This document shows, piece after piece, positions 8,988 through 18,887 of a stretch of DNA of 64,000 nt (position 1 is its first letter; each line of letters opens with the position of its first letter). The stretch is from assembly GCF_011578285.1 (NCBI RefSeq), contig NZ_CP049916.1, positions 2,604,001-2,668,000 of the forward strand, given 5' to 3'. The notes under the pieces are model-generated. The model did not search any database. It was not told the origin of the DNA and saw only the letters and a program-made list of their open reading frames with translations. The stretch is from Acinetobacter lanii (lineage in GTDB: Bacteria; Pseudomonadota; Gammaproteobacteria; Pseudomonadales; Moraxellaceae). A program made the translations under genes and the position numbers.

Positions 8988-10025
8988 ATGGACATTACAG
9001 AGTTATTGGCGTTTTCAGTCAAAAATGGGGCATCGGATTTACACTTATCGGCGGGCATGCCACCGATGATTCGTGTCGATGGTGAAGTACGTCGCATTAA
9101 CTTGCCGGCCTTAGAACATAAAGATGTGCATCGTTTGATTTATGACATCATGAACGATAAGCAACGCCGTGATTTTGAAGAACAACTTGAAACTGACTTC
9201 TCATTTGAAGTGCCCGGCGTGGCACGTTTCCGTGTCAATGCCTTTAACCAAAACCGTGGTGCAGGCGCGGTATTCCGTACCATTCCATCGAAAGTATTAT
9301 CGATGGATGATTTGGGCATGGGACAAATCTTCAAAGACATCTGTGAATACCCGCGTGGTATTGTTCTCGTCACTGGCCCTACAGGTTCGGGTAAATCGAC
9401 CACCCTTGCTGCGATGATGGACTATATCAACGAAAATCGTTATGACCACATTTTAACCGTTGAAGACCCGATCGAGTTTGTACATCAATCAAAAAAATGC
9501 TTGATCAACCAACGTGAAGTGCATCGTGATACGCACGGCTTTAATGAAGCACTTCGTTCTGCGCTACGTGAAGATCCGGACATTATCTTGGTCGGTGAGA
9601 TGCGTGACCTTGAAACCATTCGCTTGGCGCTAACTGCTGCGGAAACCGGTCACTTGGTCTTTGGTACGCTACATACCACCTCTGCGGCAAAAACCATTGA
9701 CCGTGTGATTGACGTGTTCCCTGCTGAAGAAAAAGACATGGTCCGTGCCATGTTGTCTGAATCGCTTCAAGCGGTGATTTCGCAAACGCTACTCAAGAAA
9801 AATGGCGGTGGTCGAGTGGCGGCACACGAAATCATGATTGGTATTCCTGCGATTCGAAATTTAATCCGTGAGAACAAAGTGGCACAGATGTATTCTGCCA
9901 TCCAAACCGGTGCCAACTATGGCATGACCACATTGGATCAGAGTTTAAAATCACTGGTCTCTAAAGGCATTATTAGTCCTCAGATTGCACGTACGGCGGC
10001 GAAGCAACCTGAAGCATTTTTATAA
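8988..10025 (+). CDS. pilT: Type IV pilus retraction ATPase PilT
   Basis: 345 residues. This hexameric ATPase depolymerises type IV pili, driving twitching motility and DNA uptake. It shows an N-terminal PAS-like region; Walker A GPTGSGKST at 130-138; the Asp box in ILTVEDPIEF; Walker B DPDIILVGEMRD; the His box TGHLVFGTLHT; and the retraction-specific AIRNLIRE segment. Residue-for-residue layout and length match the family. GGGG at 8980-8983 is the SD. pilU follows after 116 bases, likely in the same operon. Confidence 0.97.
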   Translation: MDITELLAFSVKNGASDLHLSAGMPPMIRVDGEVRRINLPALEHKDVHRLIYDIMNDKQRRDFEEQLETDFSFEVPGVARFRVNAFNQNRGAGAVFRTIPSKVLSMDDLGMGQIFKDICEYPRGIVLVTGPTGSGKSTTLAAMMDYINENRYDHILTVEDPIEFVHQSKKCLINQREVHRDTHGFNEALRSALREDPDIILVGEMRDLETIRLALTAAETGHLVFGTLHTTSAAKTIDRVIDVFPAEEKDMVRAMLSESLQAVISQTLLKKNGGGRVAAHEIMIGIPAIRNLIRENKVAQMYSAIQTGANYGMTTLDQSLKSLVSKGIISPQIARTAAKQPEAFL

Positions 10026-10141
10026 CAGCAAAAAAAATTGACGTCTTTTCAAATCTGAAGATCGACACATGCAATGTGCAAATCAAGCGCATTGTATTCA
10101 ATCTGTGAACAGGCGTTGTGATCCATTTTAGGGGTACGGCC

Positions 10142-11260
10142 ATGGATTTTAATGATCTATTGGATTTGATGATTTCCCACAAAGCATCTGATTTATTTAT
10201 TACCGCAGATGTTGAACCTTCCATGAAGATTCATGGTGAAATCGTCCCTGTCGTCAAAACCAAATTGAATGGCGACATTATTGGGCAATTGATTCATTCA
10301 ATCATGACCGATAAACAACGTAAAGAATTCGCGATTAGCCGTGAATGTAACTTTGCGATTATGAACAAAGATAAAACAGCACGCTTTCGTGTCAGTGCTT
10401 TTCAGCAACGGGATCAACCGGGCATGGTGCTGCGTCGTATCGAAACCAAAATTCCCAGTATTGAAGAACTAAAACTGCCGCCAATTTTAAAAGATTTAGC
10501 CATGAGCAAGCGTGGCATCATCATTTTTGTTGGTGCGACAGGCACGGGTAAATCGACCTCATTGGCCTCGATTATTGGGCATCGTAACCGCAATTCTAAA
10601 GGTCATATCATTACCATCGAAGACCCAATCGAGTTTATTCATGAGCATCAAGGCTGCATCATTACCCAACGTGAAGTCGGTATTGACACCGACTCCTTTG
10701 AAGTGGCTTTAAAAAACACCCTGCGCCAAGCACCCGATGTGATTTTGATTGGTGAGATTCGCTCACGTGAAACCATGGATTATGCGATTGCCTTTGCTGA
10801 AACCGGTCATTTGGTGTTTGCAACTTTGCATGCCAATAATGCCAACCAAGCGATTGATCGTATTATTCATTTTTTTGAAGCCGATCGTCACAGTCAATTG
10901 TTTATGGACTTGTCACTGAATTTAAAAGCGATTATTGCCCAACAATTGGTGCCTACTATTGATGGACAATCTCGCCGTGCTGCGATTGAAATTTTGATCA
11001 ATTCACCATTGGTCGCGGATTTAATTCGCAAAGGCGATGTACATGAAATCAAAGACTTGATGAAACGTTCTGGTGAACTTGGCATGCAAACCTTTGACCA
11101 AGCTTTATTTGACCTCTACAAAGGCGGTCAGATCAGCTACAAAGATGCTCTGCGCCATGCCGACTCCGCCAATGATTTACGTTTGCAAATTAAACTTTCG
11201 GAAGAAAGTAGTGAGCAGTTATTAGGCTCAGGTTCTAAACTCACTTTTGATCGTCAATAA
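10142..11260 (+). CDS. pilU: PilT-dependent accessory retraction ATPase PilU
   Basis: 372 residues from ATG 10142, which has AGGGGT six bases upstream; the frame also opens at 10118 but without an SD. It is a PilT paralogue that works on retracting pili together with PilT. Walker A GATGTGKST lies at 131-139, followed by ITIEDPIEF, APDVILIGEIRS and ETGHLVFATLHANN. A C-terminal extension of about 30 residues beyond PilT, ending in the SEESSEQLLGSG region, is typical of PilU. A terminator follows the stop. Confidence 0.96.
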   Translation: MDFNDLLDLMISHKASDLFITADVEPSMKIHGEIVPVVKTKLNGDIIGQLIHSIMTDKQRKEFAISRECNFAIMNKDKTARFRVSAFQQRDQPGMVLRRIETKIPSIEELKLPPILKDLAMSKRGIIIFVGATGTGKSTSLASIIGHRNRNSKGHIITIEDPIEFIHEHQGCIITQREVGIDTDSFEVALKNTLRQAPDVILIGEIRSRETMDYAIAFAETGHLVFATLHANNANQAIDRIIHFFEADRHSQLFMDLSLNLKAIIAQQLVPTIDGQSRRAAIEILINSPLVADLIRKGDVHEIKDLMKRSGELGMQTFDQALFDLYKGGQISYKDALRHADSANDLRLQIKLSEESSEQLLGSGSKLTFDRQ

Positions 11261-11283
11261 ATGAATCTAAAATTATAAACACA

Positions 11284-11314
11284 AAAAAAAGAGCTCAAAT
11301 CGAGCTCTTTTTTT
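11284..11314. terminator. Bidirectional terminator between pilU and fur
   Basis: GAGCTC (11291-11296) and GAGCTC (11302-11307) form a stem around AAATC, with flanking A-run and T-run. Confidence 0.85.
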
Positions 11315-11323
11315 GATAACAGA

Positions 11324-11761
11324 CTACTTCTTACGATAAGCTTCTTGGCACTCAGGTGCATCACAGTAACCATATAGATTCAGTGAATGCCCAGTAAGTG
11401 TGAAACCCATTTTCTTCGCTACTTCATGCTGTTCATGTTCAATCACATCGTTGGTGAATTCCACCACTTTGTTGCAGTTGTAGCAGACCAAATGATCGTG
11501 ATGATCGTCTTGCATGATTTCAAAAACGGAATGATTATTTTCAAAATGATGACGTTGAATAATACCTGCTGCTTCAAACTGCGTTAACACACGGTATACA
11601 GTCGCTAGACCGACATCTTCGCCTTGTTCAAGTAAGGTCTTGTAGATGTCTTCAGCACTCAAATGGTGCTGTCTTGAGTTTTCCAATAATTCCAAAATCT
11701 TGATTCGTGGAAGGGTAACTTTAAGTCCAGCTTTGCGTAAATCTTGATTGGAAATAGGCAT
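11324..11761 (-). CDS. fur: Ferric uptake regulator Fur
   Basis: 145 residues. Iron-responsive repressor that binds 19-bp Fur boxes as an Fe(II) dimer. The winged-helix region spans the first 80 or so residues (TLPRIKILELL, LATVYRVLTQFE). The metal sites follow: HHFENNHSVFE, DDHHDHLVCYNCNKVVEF with its CxxC structural zinc pair, and a second Cys pair (YCDAPEC) near the end. It is divergent from bamE across 112 bases, a conserved arrangement. No clear Fur box is visible in its own promoter. Confidence 0.97.
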   Translation of the reverse strand: MPISNQDLRKAGLKVTLPRIKILELLENSRQHHLSAEDIYKTLLEQGEDVGLATVYRVLTQFEAAGIIQRHHFENNHSVFEIMQDDHHDHLVCYNCNKVVEFTNDVIEHEQHEVAKKMGFTLTGHSLNLYGYCDAPECQEAYRKK

Positions 11762-11873
11762 ATAAAAAGGTCTCTCAACAAATTTTAAGTTGGAATATGC
11801 AACAGTGTTTAGATGCAGTATGATCTATCCTTGGATCAAATGCATCATAATTAATTTGGGATAGTGTAGCAAA

Positions 11874-12272
11874 ATGCAAAAAATCATGCTGACGTTATTC
11901 GTCGCTTCTTTACTGGGTGGTTGTTCTATCTTCGGTGTCTATAAAGTTGATATTCCTCAAGGAACACCGCTTACCCAAGCCCAAGCATCAAAAGTACAAG
12001 TCGGGATGACTTATCAACAAGTGCGTTTTTTACTCGGCAGTCCAACCGTGACCGATCCATTAAATCCTTTACGTTGGGATTACCTGTATAACTACATCCC
12101 GGGAACTTATGCGAAAAAAGCAAAAATTCCTGCAGCGCAAGGTCAACACTTAAAGGTTTATTTTGATGAAGCTGGCGTGGTCAATAAAATTGAAGGTTTA
12201 GAAACGATTCCTGAATCTCAACCGGGTTTGCCTGCATCAAAAGAAGCGATCTTGAATGCGCCTCCACTATAG
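11874..12272 (+). CDS. bamE: Outer membrane assembly lipoprotein BamE
   Basis: 132 residues. Non-essential subunit of the beta-barrel assembly (BAM) complex at the outer membrane. A signal peptide with lipobox LGGC puts the lipidated Cys at residue 17. The SmpA/OmlA fold follows: VDIPQGTPLTQAQASKVQVGMTYQQVRFLLGSPT, ending in NPLRWDYLYNY and a final strand LKVYFDEAGVV. Divergent from fur. A terminator lies just after the stop. Confidence 0.95.
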   Translation: MQKIMLTLFVASLLGGCSIFGVYKVDIPQGTPLTQAQASKVQVGMTYQQVRFLLGSPTVTDPLNPLRWDYLYNYIPGTYAKKAKIPAAQGQHLKVYFDEAGVVNKIEGLETIPESQPGLPASKEAILNAPPL

Positions 12273-12285
12273 TGAATCTAGAATA

Positions 12286-12316
12286 AAAAAAAACCCCTCT
12301 GTGAGGGGTTTTTTTC
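12286..12316. terminator. Bidirectional terminator between bamE and rnfH
   Basis: AACCCCTC (12292-12299)/GAGGGGTT (12303-12310) stem with a TGT loop, A-run before and T-run after. It serves both converging genes. Confidence 0.9.
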
Positions 12317-12317
12317 A

Positions 12318-12680
12318 TCAGTTCAATTGTTTAAAGCGATTACTGCGACAATACTTACTGCTCGGATTGGCTTTAGCGCGTTTTCTTCGAATATCCTTAG
12401 GGTTAATGGTCAGCGCACGATAAATTTCAACCCGATCACCGACATTTAAAACCTGATTCAAATCGTTCACCTTAACACCAAAAATCCCGACATTTAACGG
12501 CTCAGGTAAGGTCGTTAATGCGTCAATACCACTTTTTTGAATGGCATCTAAAACCGTCATACCTGATTCAAACAGCACATCAACATGAAACTGCTGCTGT
12601 TCTGATGCATAAGCCACCCAAACTTTAGCGACAGGCACATGGGTCTGCAAAGTTTCAGCCGAAGAATTCAACGCATTCAT
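12318..12680 (-). CDS. RnfH family (UPF0125) ubiquitin-like protein
   Basis: 120 residues from ATG 12680, whose A is the last base of the preceding gene's TAA stop. This start is favoured over the 26-codon longer frame because it gives the family length and an overlap typical of translational coupling. The beta-grasp RnfH core is visible: KVWVAYASEQQQFHVDVLFESG, DALTTLPEPLNVGIFGV and VGDRVEIYRAL. RnfH has no firmly assigned role. In many proteobacteria it neighbours bamE, smpB or ratA; here bamE is the convergent neighbour. Confidence 0.85.
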   Translation of the reverse strand: MNALNSSAETLQTHVPVAKVWVAYASEQQQFHVDVLFESGMTVLDAIQKSGIDALTTLPEPLNVGIFGVKVNDLNQVLNVGDRVEIYRALTINPKDIRRKRAKANPSSKYCRSNRFKQLN

Positions 12681-13762
12681 TAAACCAACTGTCCTAGGAA
12701 TGAAATGATCGCAAGCAAAATTGAAAGGGGTAACACGATGCGCACCGCAATACGCCAAATGTTATAAAACACTTCACTGCTAAAATTCATGGCTTTACGC
12801 AAATGACTGATTTTCATAATCCAACCGACAAAGATTGAATAAATCAAGCAGATGATCAAGCCCCAAAGCATAAGCAATGGATTAAGAATCGTGGTTAATT
12901 TCGGCACTGCCCAAATCAACAATGCCAGCAACAGCACCACAAATTGAATCACCACTGCAACCTGGCGCTGCGCCAATTGCTCTTTCGCCATTTGCATTAA
13001 CAGTGCAGCCGCCGCAATCGCAGACACTAAAATCGCATAGGCCGGAATTTGCGCTGAAATCACAAAATAACCAAAGGCAACCACAGCCAATAACTGTGCA
13101 ATCCAAATCGGTAAACTGCGTTTACTTGCTGCATCAGTTGTAGAATTAGACGACAGATTGGTTTGCCAATACAGCCCTAAACCTAAACCACTTGCAACTA
13201 GAGCCAAAATCGTGGCATTGCCCCACTCTTTAAACTCAATCGGGGTCACTTTCCAAACGTATTCGTGCGTACCTAAGATATTGGCTAAAACAATTGAGGC
13301 AATCACACCCACTGCTGTGATTAACACCAAAATTTGACGTGCCAAGAAAGACAAGCCAAAGGCAATCAGTGCCGCAACGATAAACACAATATTGGCATCC
13401 AATGCCAACTCAGCACTGTTGACTGCGACATTGCCGATGTTTTTGATGATACCACCGGCCAAAAATGGAATAAATACTGCGGATAGCCATCCCACAATCC
13501 GCCATTTTTGAGATGCATCGGCATCACGGGTCAAATTTGAAAGCGCATTTAAAGCGGATGTTTTTGATCTTTTCGCTAATGCAATTTCTAAGAAAACAAT
13601 CGGCAGTGCCAAGAAAAGCATGGTGCCTAACCACAGTAACCAAAAATCAATTTGTCGATCAAACTGCAATCCCAGACTTGGTGCAAGCCCAACGATAATC
13701 ATAAATGATAAACAAAATGCCATGAGTGGCGATAACCAGCGTGACATAGATGTGTCCTGCAT
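12680..13762 (-). CDS. Sodium:neurotransmitter-symporter-like membrane transporter
   Basis: 360 residues from ATG 13762, chosen because GGA lies seven bases upstream; the frame extends to a TTG at 13819 without an SD. Ten or so transmembrane segments are predicted. The N-terminal block, LALPIVFLEIALAKRS followed by a charged stretch and WRIVGWLSAVFIPFLAGG, resembles the bundle start of SNF/NSS transporters. The family's usual length is about 440-500, so this is a short or divergent member. Substrate unknown. It is translationally coupled to rnfH. It could be a degenerate SNF relative without transport activity. Confidence 0.6.
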   Translation of the reverse strand: MQDTSMSRWLSPLMAFCLSFMIIVGLAPSLGLQFDRQIDFWLLWLGTMLFLALPIVFLEIALAKRSKTSALNALSNLTRDADASQKWRIVGWLSAVFIPFLAGGIIKNIGNVAVNSAELALDANIVFIVAALIAFGLSFLARQILVLITAVGVIASIVLANILGTHEYVWKVTPIEFKEWGNATILALVASGLGLGLYWQTNLSSNSTTDAASKRSLPIWIAQLLAVVAFGYFVISAQIPAYAILVSAIAAAALLMQMAKEQLAQRQVAVVIQFVVLLLALLIWAVPKLTTILNPLLMLWGLIICLIYSIFVGWIMKISHLRKAMNFSSEVFYNIWRIAVRIVLPLSILLAIISFLGQLV

Positions 13763-13942
13763 GACGAGTTCCGTGAAAAAGTCTTGTGCTATTTTGCCTT
13801 TGTCATTCGGGAAAATCAAAGTTTAGACAGAAAAAAGCAAACTACCCCGAAAGATAATTTGCTGCGCTTGAATAATATCCTTGCTGTCTTTGTTTTATCC
13901 TCTTCATTTTTATGATTAAGAGGTTGAAACGGATTTTTAATG

Positions 13943-14398
13943 CTATGAAAAGAATCGTGAAAACCAGTTTTTACCTTTTTTCTTTTCATTGGTATGAATA
14001 ATGCCAATCATATTCTCTTTCACTGCACCGACGTAGTCTGCATCATCGTGCTGGATATGATTGATTAACCATTTTGACAGCACTTCGTGCAACTCATTTT
14101 CAATAGAGTGGCCTTGTTCAAAACGATCGCGATAACCTTCAATGCGTTTAATAAACAGATCATGTACCCGTTTATGTGGCACACGATATTTATACCCCGC
14201 TTCTTCTTGTAAGCTTTCTTCAAAAGTAAAATGTGACTGGGTATAGTCAATAATATTATTTAAGATTTGTTTGATACGTACACGATCGGTATGATCGCTG
14301 ATTTCATCAATTTCGTTAATAAAGTCTAAAATTCGTTTGTGTTGATCGTCAATCACATCGATTCCAGTATTGTATTCTGGCACCCATTTCATCTTCAT
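13943..14398 (-). CDS. Bacteriohemerythrin
   Basis: 151 residues. O2-binding di-iron protein of the hemerythrin domain family. The ligand series is present: WVPEYNTGIDVIDDQHKRI, then HFTFEE, VPHKRVHDLF and the C-terminal LINHIQHDDADYVG. A basic-aromatic tail (KKKGKNWFSRFF) extends beyond the domain. SD GGTGG precedes two possible ATGs (14398 and 14392). Monocistronic, in an A/T-rich setting. An FNR/Anr-type palindrome lies 122 bases upstream, which would fit oxygen-responsive expression. Confidence 0.9.
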   Translation of the reverse strand: MKMKWVPEYNTGIDVIDDQHKRILDFINEIDEISDHTDRVRIKQILNNIIDYTQSHFTFEESLQEEAGYKYRVPHKRVHDLFIKRIEGYRDRFEQGHSIENELHEVLSKWLINHIQHDDADYVGAVKENMIGIIHTNEKKKGKNWFSRFFS

Positions 14399-14519
14399 TC
14401 GACCACCTTAAAATACTAATTTGTATAGCTTTTCAAGTATCTTATAGGCTAAAAGATCAAATAAAAATAAACTAACTTAGTCGGAATTAACACAAATCAC
14501 ACAAAAATAATACAAACCA

Positions 14520-14533
14520 TTGATTTCGATCAA
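14520..14533. promoter_or_regulatory. FNR/Anr-type operator palindrome upstream of bacteriohemerythrin
   Basis: TTGAT-TTCG-ATCAA matches the FNR/ANR/CRP-FNR consensus TTGAT-N4-ATCAA at every fixed base. It lies in the 250-base A/T-rich gap between the hemerythrin and yafJ genes, on the promoter side of hemerythrin only (yafJ ends here). A matching regulator is not in the window. Confidence 0.5.
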
Positions 14534-14650
14534 TAATTTAATTTAACCCGACCAAAACACTCAATTATTAATTAAGCATAATCAAATATTTTTCAATAAG
14601 TTAGGCTTAATAAAGTATATTATTTAGTCAGCTTGGCTCAATAATAACGC

Positions 14651-15499
14651 TTAGTACTGATCCGCTTTGGTCACTCGTTTTAGACTCGGGTCTGCTGCTT
14701 CTCGTGCCAAGCGCTCGACATGCGTTGTAGCATGCTGAATCGGTTTACCGTGCTGAAATAAAATCATTTCACCCGGTTGATATGCCTGCCATTGCTCATT
14801 GTCTGTCAAAGGCTCCGTAGTAATCACCGCAACACGATCATCCGGTGTCGTCACGGCGCTAAAGTCCACTTCAACATCCAAGTCGATCAAACGCGCAGGC
14901 TTAAATGGGTACTCACGTACAATCCAGTGCAGTTTGGTGGTGGCATAACTAAATAAAGCTTTGCCATTGGACAAACAGAAATTAAAGGTGCCATACTCTG
15001 CCACTTTTGGAGAAATCTCTTCAAGGACTGAGAAAATTTCCTCTAGACTCGGCTCGACAAAGCCAAACTTCGCCACCAATTGATCGAGTAAATAACAAAA
15101 CGAACGTTCACTGTCGGTATTACCTACAGGGGTGAATTTACCGGTGAGTTTCGGATCAAAGCCATGTAGGTCACCATTGTGTGCAAAAATCCACTGACGT
15201 CCCCACAGTTCACGAATAAACGGATGTGAGTTTTCTAGGGTAATTTTACCTTGAGTGGCTTTGCGGATATGTGCAATCACATTTCGTGATTTAATCGGGT
15301 AGTTACGAATCAGCTCTGCAATTGGAGATTCGACTGCAGATTGGTTATCGACAAACAAACGGCAGGCTTTGTCTTCAAAGAATGCGATACCGAACCCATC
15401 TGAATGATCTGAGGTAATTCCTGCGCGCTGCGAAAAGCCACGGAAAGAAAAAGTAATATCCGTAGGTGTTGCACAATTCATTCCGAGTAGTTGGCACAT
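14651..15499 (-). CDS. yafJ: Class II glutamine amidotransferase, YafJ type
   Basis: 282 residues from ATG 15499, giving MCQLLGMNC with the N-terminal nucleophile Cys2, which must follow the initiator Met for autoprocessing; longer frames would bury it. The Ntn-hydrolase glutaminase core continues with RAGITSDHSDGFGIAFFE, HIRKATQGKI, WIFAHNGDLHGF and NTDSERSFCYLL. No synthetase domain is attached, as in other YafJ proteins; the acceptor substrate is unknown. It stands alone between hemerythrin and argB. Confidence 0.9.
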   Translation of the reverse strand: MCQLLGMNCATPTDITFSFRGFSQRAGITSDHSDGFGIAFFEDKACRLFVDNQSAVESPIAELIRNYPIKSRNVIAHIRKATQGKITLENSHPFIRELWGRQWIFAHNGDLHGFDPKLTGKFTPVGNTDSERSFCYLLDQLVAKFGFVEPSLEEIFSVLEEISPKVAEYGTFNFCLSNGKALFSYATTKLHWIVREYPFKPARLIDLDVEVDFSAVTTPDDRVAVITTEPLTDNEQWQAYQPGEMILFQHGKPIQHATTHVERLAREAADPSLKRVTKADQY

Positions 15500-15638
15500 A
15501 GTCATTCGTTGGCTTTTAGTTATCCGTTTTATTGTGCATGACCCTGTACAGGCATGCAAATCAGAATTCCTGCAAACGACTATATTTTGAACGATTTAAA
15601 CTTAAACCTTGGTCTGATTCAATTTTTTCTTTAGCAAT

Positions 15639-15663
15639 AAAAAAAGCCACATCACGTGGCTTG
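15639..15663. terminator. Terminator downstream of argB
   Basis: AAGCCAC (15644-15650)/GTGGCTT (15656-15662) stem. On minus it is followed by a T-run (complement of A at 15638-15645), so it ends the algC-argB transcript. Confidence 0.8.
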
Positions 15664-15685
15664 TTTATACATCAGCTTTTTTGAT

Positions 15686-16609
<924 letters not shown>

Positions 16610-16631
16610 CTATAGATATATGGCTTAAATA

Positions 16632-18059
16632 TTAGTGCGCATTGGAAATGTCATGCGCAATCTGTGGATACTGCTCATTGAGCATGCTGACAAATGTTTG
16701 ACGGATTGCGTCTAGATTCGATGGAATGTCTGCATCAAAACGTACGGTAAAATACTCGCCCGTGTTGGATGCTCGCATAATGCCAAAACCATGCTGAAAA
16801 TCAAGTCGAATCCCATCAATTTTCGACACCTCTGCGCCGCATTGAGTACTCTGCTGTTCCACTACATCAAGTACTCGTTTCGGCACAATGCCATAGGTAC
16901 TGATATAGGTGTCTTCGGTACCACAACGTTCAGGATAAGCGGCCATTAAATCGGAGAGAGTTATGTTTTCATGTTGACTCAGATATTCCATCACACGTAA
17001 TGCAGCGTAGATCCCATCATCATAGCCAAAGCCACGACCATCGTTAAAGACGTAATGACCGGCATATTCACCGCCAAACACGGCTTTTCCATGGGTTTGA
17101 GAAATATACTGACGCATAAAACTACTGCCCGTCCGAATCATTTTAGGATGCCCCCCAAAATGCTCAACGGTGTTTTTGACCATGGTTGAGCATTTCACAT
17201 CATAGACAAACTCATGTTCAGGATGGGTGTCTAAACACAATTGTGCAAATAAAGACAATAGGCGGTCTGCGGAGATAATCTTAGCGTTTTCATCTAGAAT
17301 CACCACGCGGTCACCATCACCATCTAAAGCAATACCTAAATCTGCTTGATGTAATGTGATCTTGTCTTGTAATTGGCTGAGATGAATCGCCAAAGATGGA
17401 TCCGGTGCATGATCTGGAAAGTTTCCATCCGCCTGACAACGAATTGAAACAACCTCACAGCCCATTTTTTGCAACAACAAATCTGCACAGCGCCCTGCAG
17501 ACCCGTGCATACCATCTAAAACCACTTTTAAGGGACGTTTGAGTTGGATATCGGACAAGATCGCATTTTGATAAGCCAAGCAAAATTCTGGCTTGATTTC
17601 ATGGCTGAACTGTTGGTGCTTCAAGTCAAGGTTGGATTGATAATAATACTGTTCTGCCCATGCACCCACCGCTTGAATCATTTCAGGCGTCGGGGGTTCA
17701 GACTGAATAATCCATTTAATACCATTGTCTTGTTTAGGATTGTGACTCGCCGTCACCATAATGCCATTGCCATGGGTCTGACGTGCAGCAAAATACATTT
17801 GTGGCGTGGCACAACAACCGATTTCCGTGACGCTAAAACCTTGTTGATGAAACATTTCAGCCACAAGGTGTGCATAGTAGGGACTGGTCAAGCGTGCGTC
17901 ATAGCCTATTACAATCTCAGATTGCTGTTGCTGCTTAAACTGTTGTGCCAAAGCATAGCCAATCGCACAGACCACTCGTGGATCTAAGTGTTCAACCTGA
18001 CCGCGTATGTCGTACGCTCGAAAGATATGCTGAGGAAAAAGGATTTGATGACGATTCAT
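16632..18059 (-). CDS. algC: Phosphomannomutase/phosphoglucomutase AlgC
   Basis: 475 residues. Interconverts mannose-6-P/mannose-1-P and glucose-6-P/glucose-1-P for LPS, capsule and exopolysaccharide sugars. The four-domain alpha-D-phosphohexomutase layout is visible: FRAYDIRG at the start, catalytic phosphoserine loop MVTASHNPKQDNGIKW, metal loop DGDGDRV, sugar-binding GGEYAGHYVF, and the C-terminal phosphate-binding RASNTGEYFTVRF. The order dut-algC-argB is the one seen in Pseudomonas and relatives. Confidence 0.95.
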   Translation of the reverse strand: MNRHQILFPQHIFRAYDIRGQVEHLDPRVVCAIGYALAQQFKQQQQSEIVIGYDARLTSPYYAHLVAEMFHQQGFSVTEIGCCATPQMYFAARQTHGNGIMVTASHNPKQDNGIKWIIQSEPPTPEMIQAVGAWAEQYYYQSNLDLKHQQFSHEIKPEFCLAYQNAILSDIQLKRPLKVVLDGMHGSAGRCADLLLQKMGCEVVSIRCQADGNFPDHAPDPSLAIHLSQLQDKITLHQADLGIALDGDGDRVVILDENAKIISADRLLSLFAQLCLDTHPEHEFVYDVKCSTMVKNTVEHFGGHPKMIRTGSSFMRQYISQTHGKAVFGGEYAGHYVFNDGRGFGYDDGIYAALRVMEYLSQHENITLSDLMAAYPERCGTEDTYISTYGIVPKRVLDVVEQQSTQCGAEVSKIDGIRLDFQHGFGIMRASNTGEYFTVRFDADIPSNLDAIRQTFVSMLNEQYPQIAHDISNAH

Positions 18060-18227
18060 GAATACGTTCTGCGTGTGCCAACCTAATCAACATGAGTGGG
18101 TTATTTTCAAGGCTGTAAATAACAATCCATTGAATAAGAATTTAAATGATAAAAATAATAGACTGATAGCTTATATATCTTATTACATTTTTTTCGTATA
18201 TGTTTTTGTAATATTTTATTTATTTTA

Positions 18228-18260
18228 GGCTAAAAAGCCTGATTTTTCAGGCTTTTTAGC
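18228..18260. terminator. Terminator between dut and algC
   Basis: Long stem CTAAAAAGCCTGA/TCAGGCTTTTTAG around a short loop. It probably ends the dut transcript, so algC-argB have their own promoter in the A/T-rich 18060-18230 stretch. Confidence 0.75.
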
Positions 18261-18299
18261 GATTATACCGATTCCATCAATTGCAATGAAGTTAACTGA

Positions 18300-18752
18300 T
18301 TAATTCTTACCCGTGTGACCAAAACCACCTGCACCACGCTCAGTCGCTTCAAATTCATTCACAAGATCAAATTCGGCTTGAATCACTGGCACGAGTACAT
18401 ACTGTGCTAAGCGCTCACCTGGCTCTAAAGTGAAAGTAGTTTGGCTACGGTTCCATACAGAGACCATCAATTCGCCTTGGTAATCTGAATCGATTAAGCC
18501 CACTAAGTTACCCAATACGATCCCATGCTTATGACCTAAGCCTGAACGAGGCAAAATCAAACCTGCATATTGTGGATCTTGGATATAAATCGCCATCCCT
18601 GTTTTTACCAACACAGTTTGACCTGGCTCGATTTGAATCGCTCCATCTACACAGGCACGCAGATCTAAACCTGCAGAACCTGTAGTTGCATAAGTTGGTA
18701 ACGGCCACTCTTGACCCAAACGTTGATCAAGAACTTTAACTTGAACTTTCAT
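18300..18752 (-). CDS. dut: dUTP diphosphatase
   Basis: 150 residues from ATG 18752, preceded by AGGA at seven bases; the longer frame (18773) has none. A homotrimeric dUTPase removes dUTP and makes dUMP. All five family motifs are present: [30 protein letters not shown] (catalytic Asp), the GERLAQ region and the glycine-rich flap [10 protein letters not shown] at the C-terminus. A terminator follows. In the neighbouring genera the gene also precedes algC. Confidence 0.97.
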   Translation of the reverse strand: MKVQVKVLDQRLGQEWPLPTYATTGSAGLDLRACVDGAIQIEPGQTVLVKTGMAIYIQDPQYAGLILPRSGLGHKHGIVLGNLVGLIDSDYQGELMVSVWNRSQTTFTLEPGERLAQYVLVPVIQAEFDLVNEFEATERGAGGFGHTGKN

Positions 18753-18887
18753 ACTAAATCCTAAAATTGACAATGAAGGGATGATGGGAATAGAGCCCTA
18801 TATTGCTCGATCTTAAGACCCGAGCATGTTCATCCATATTGGATATCATTTACCTGCTGGGTCTCGATCGATTGGCTCTCAATATAT

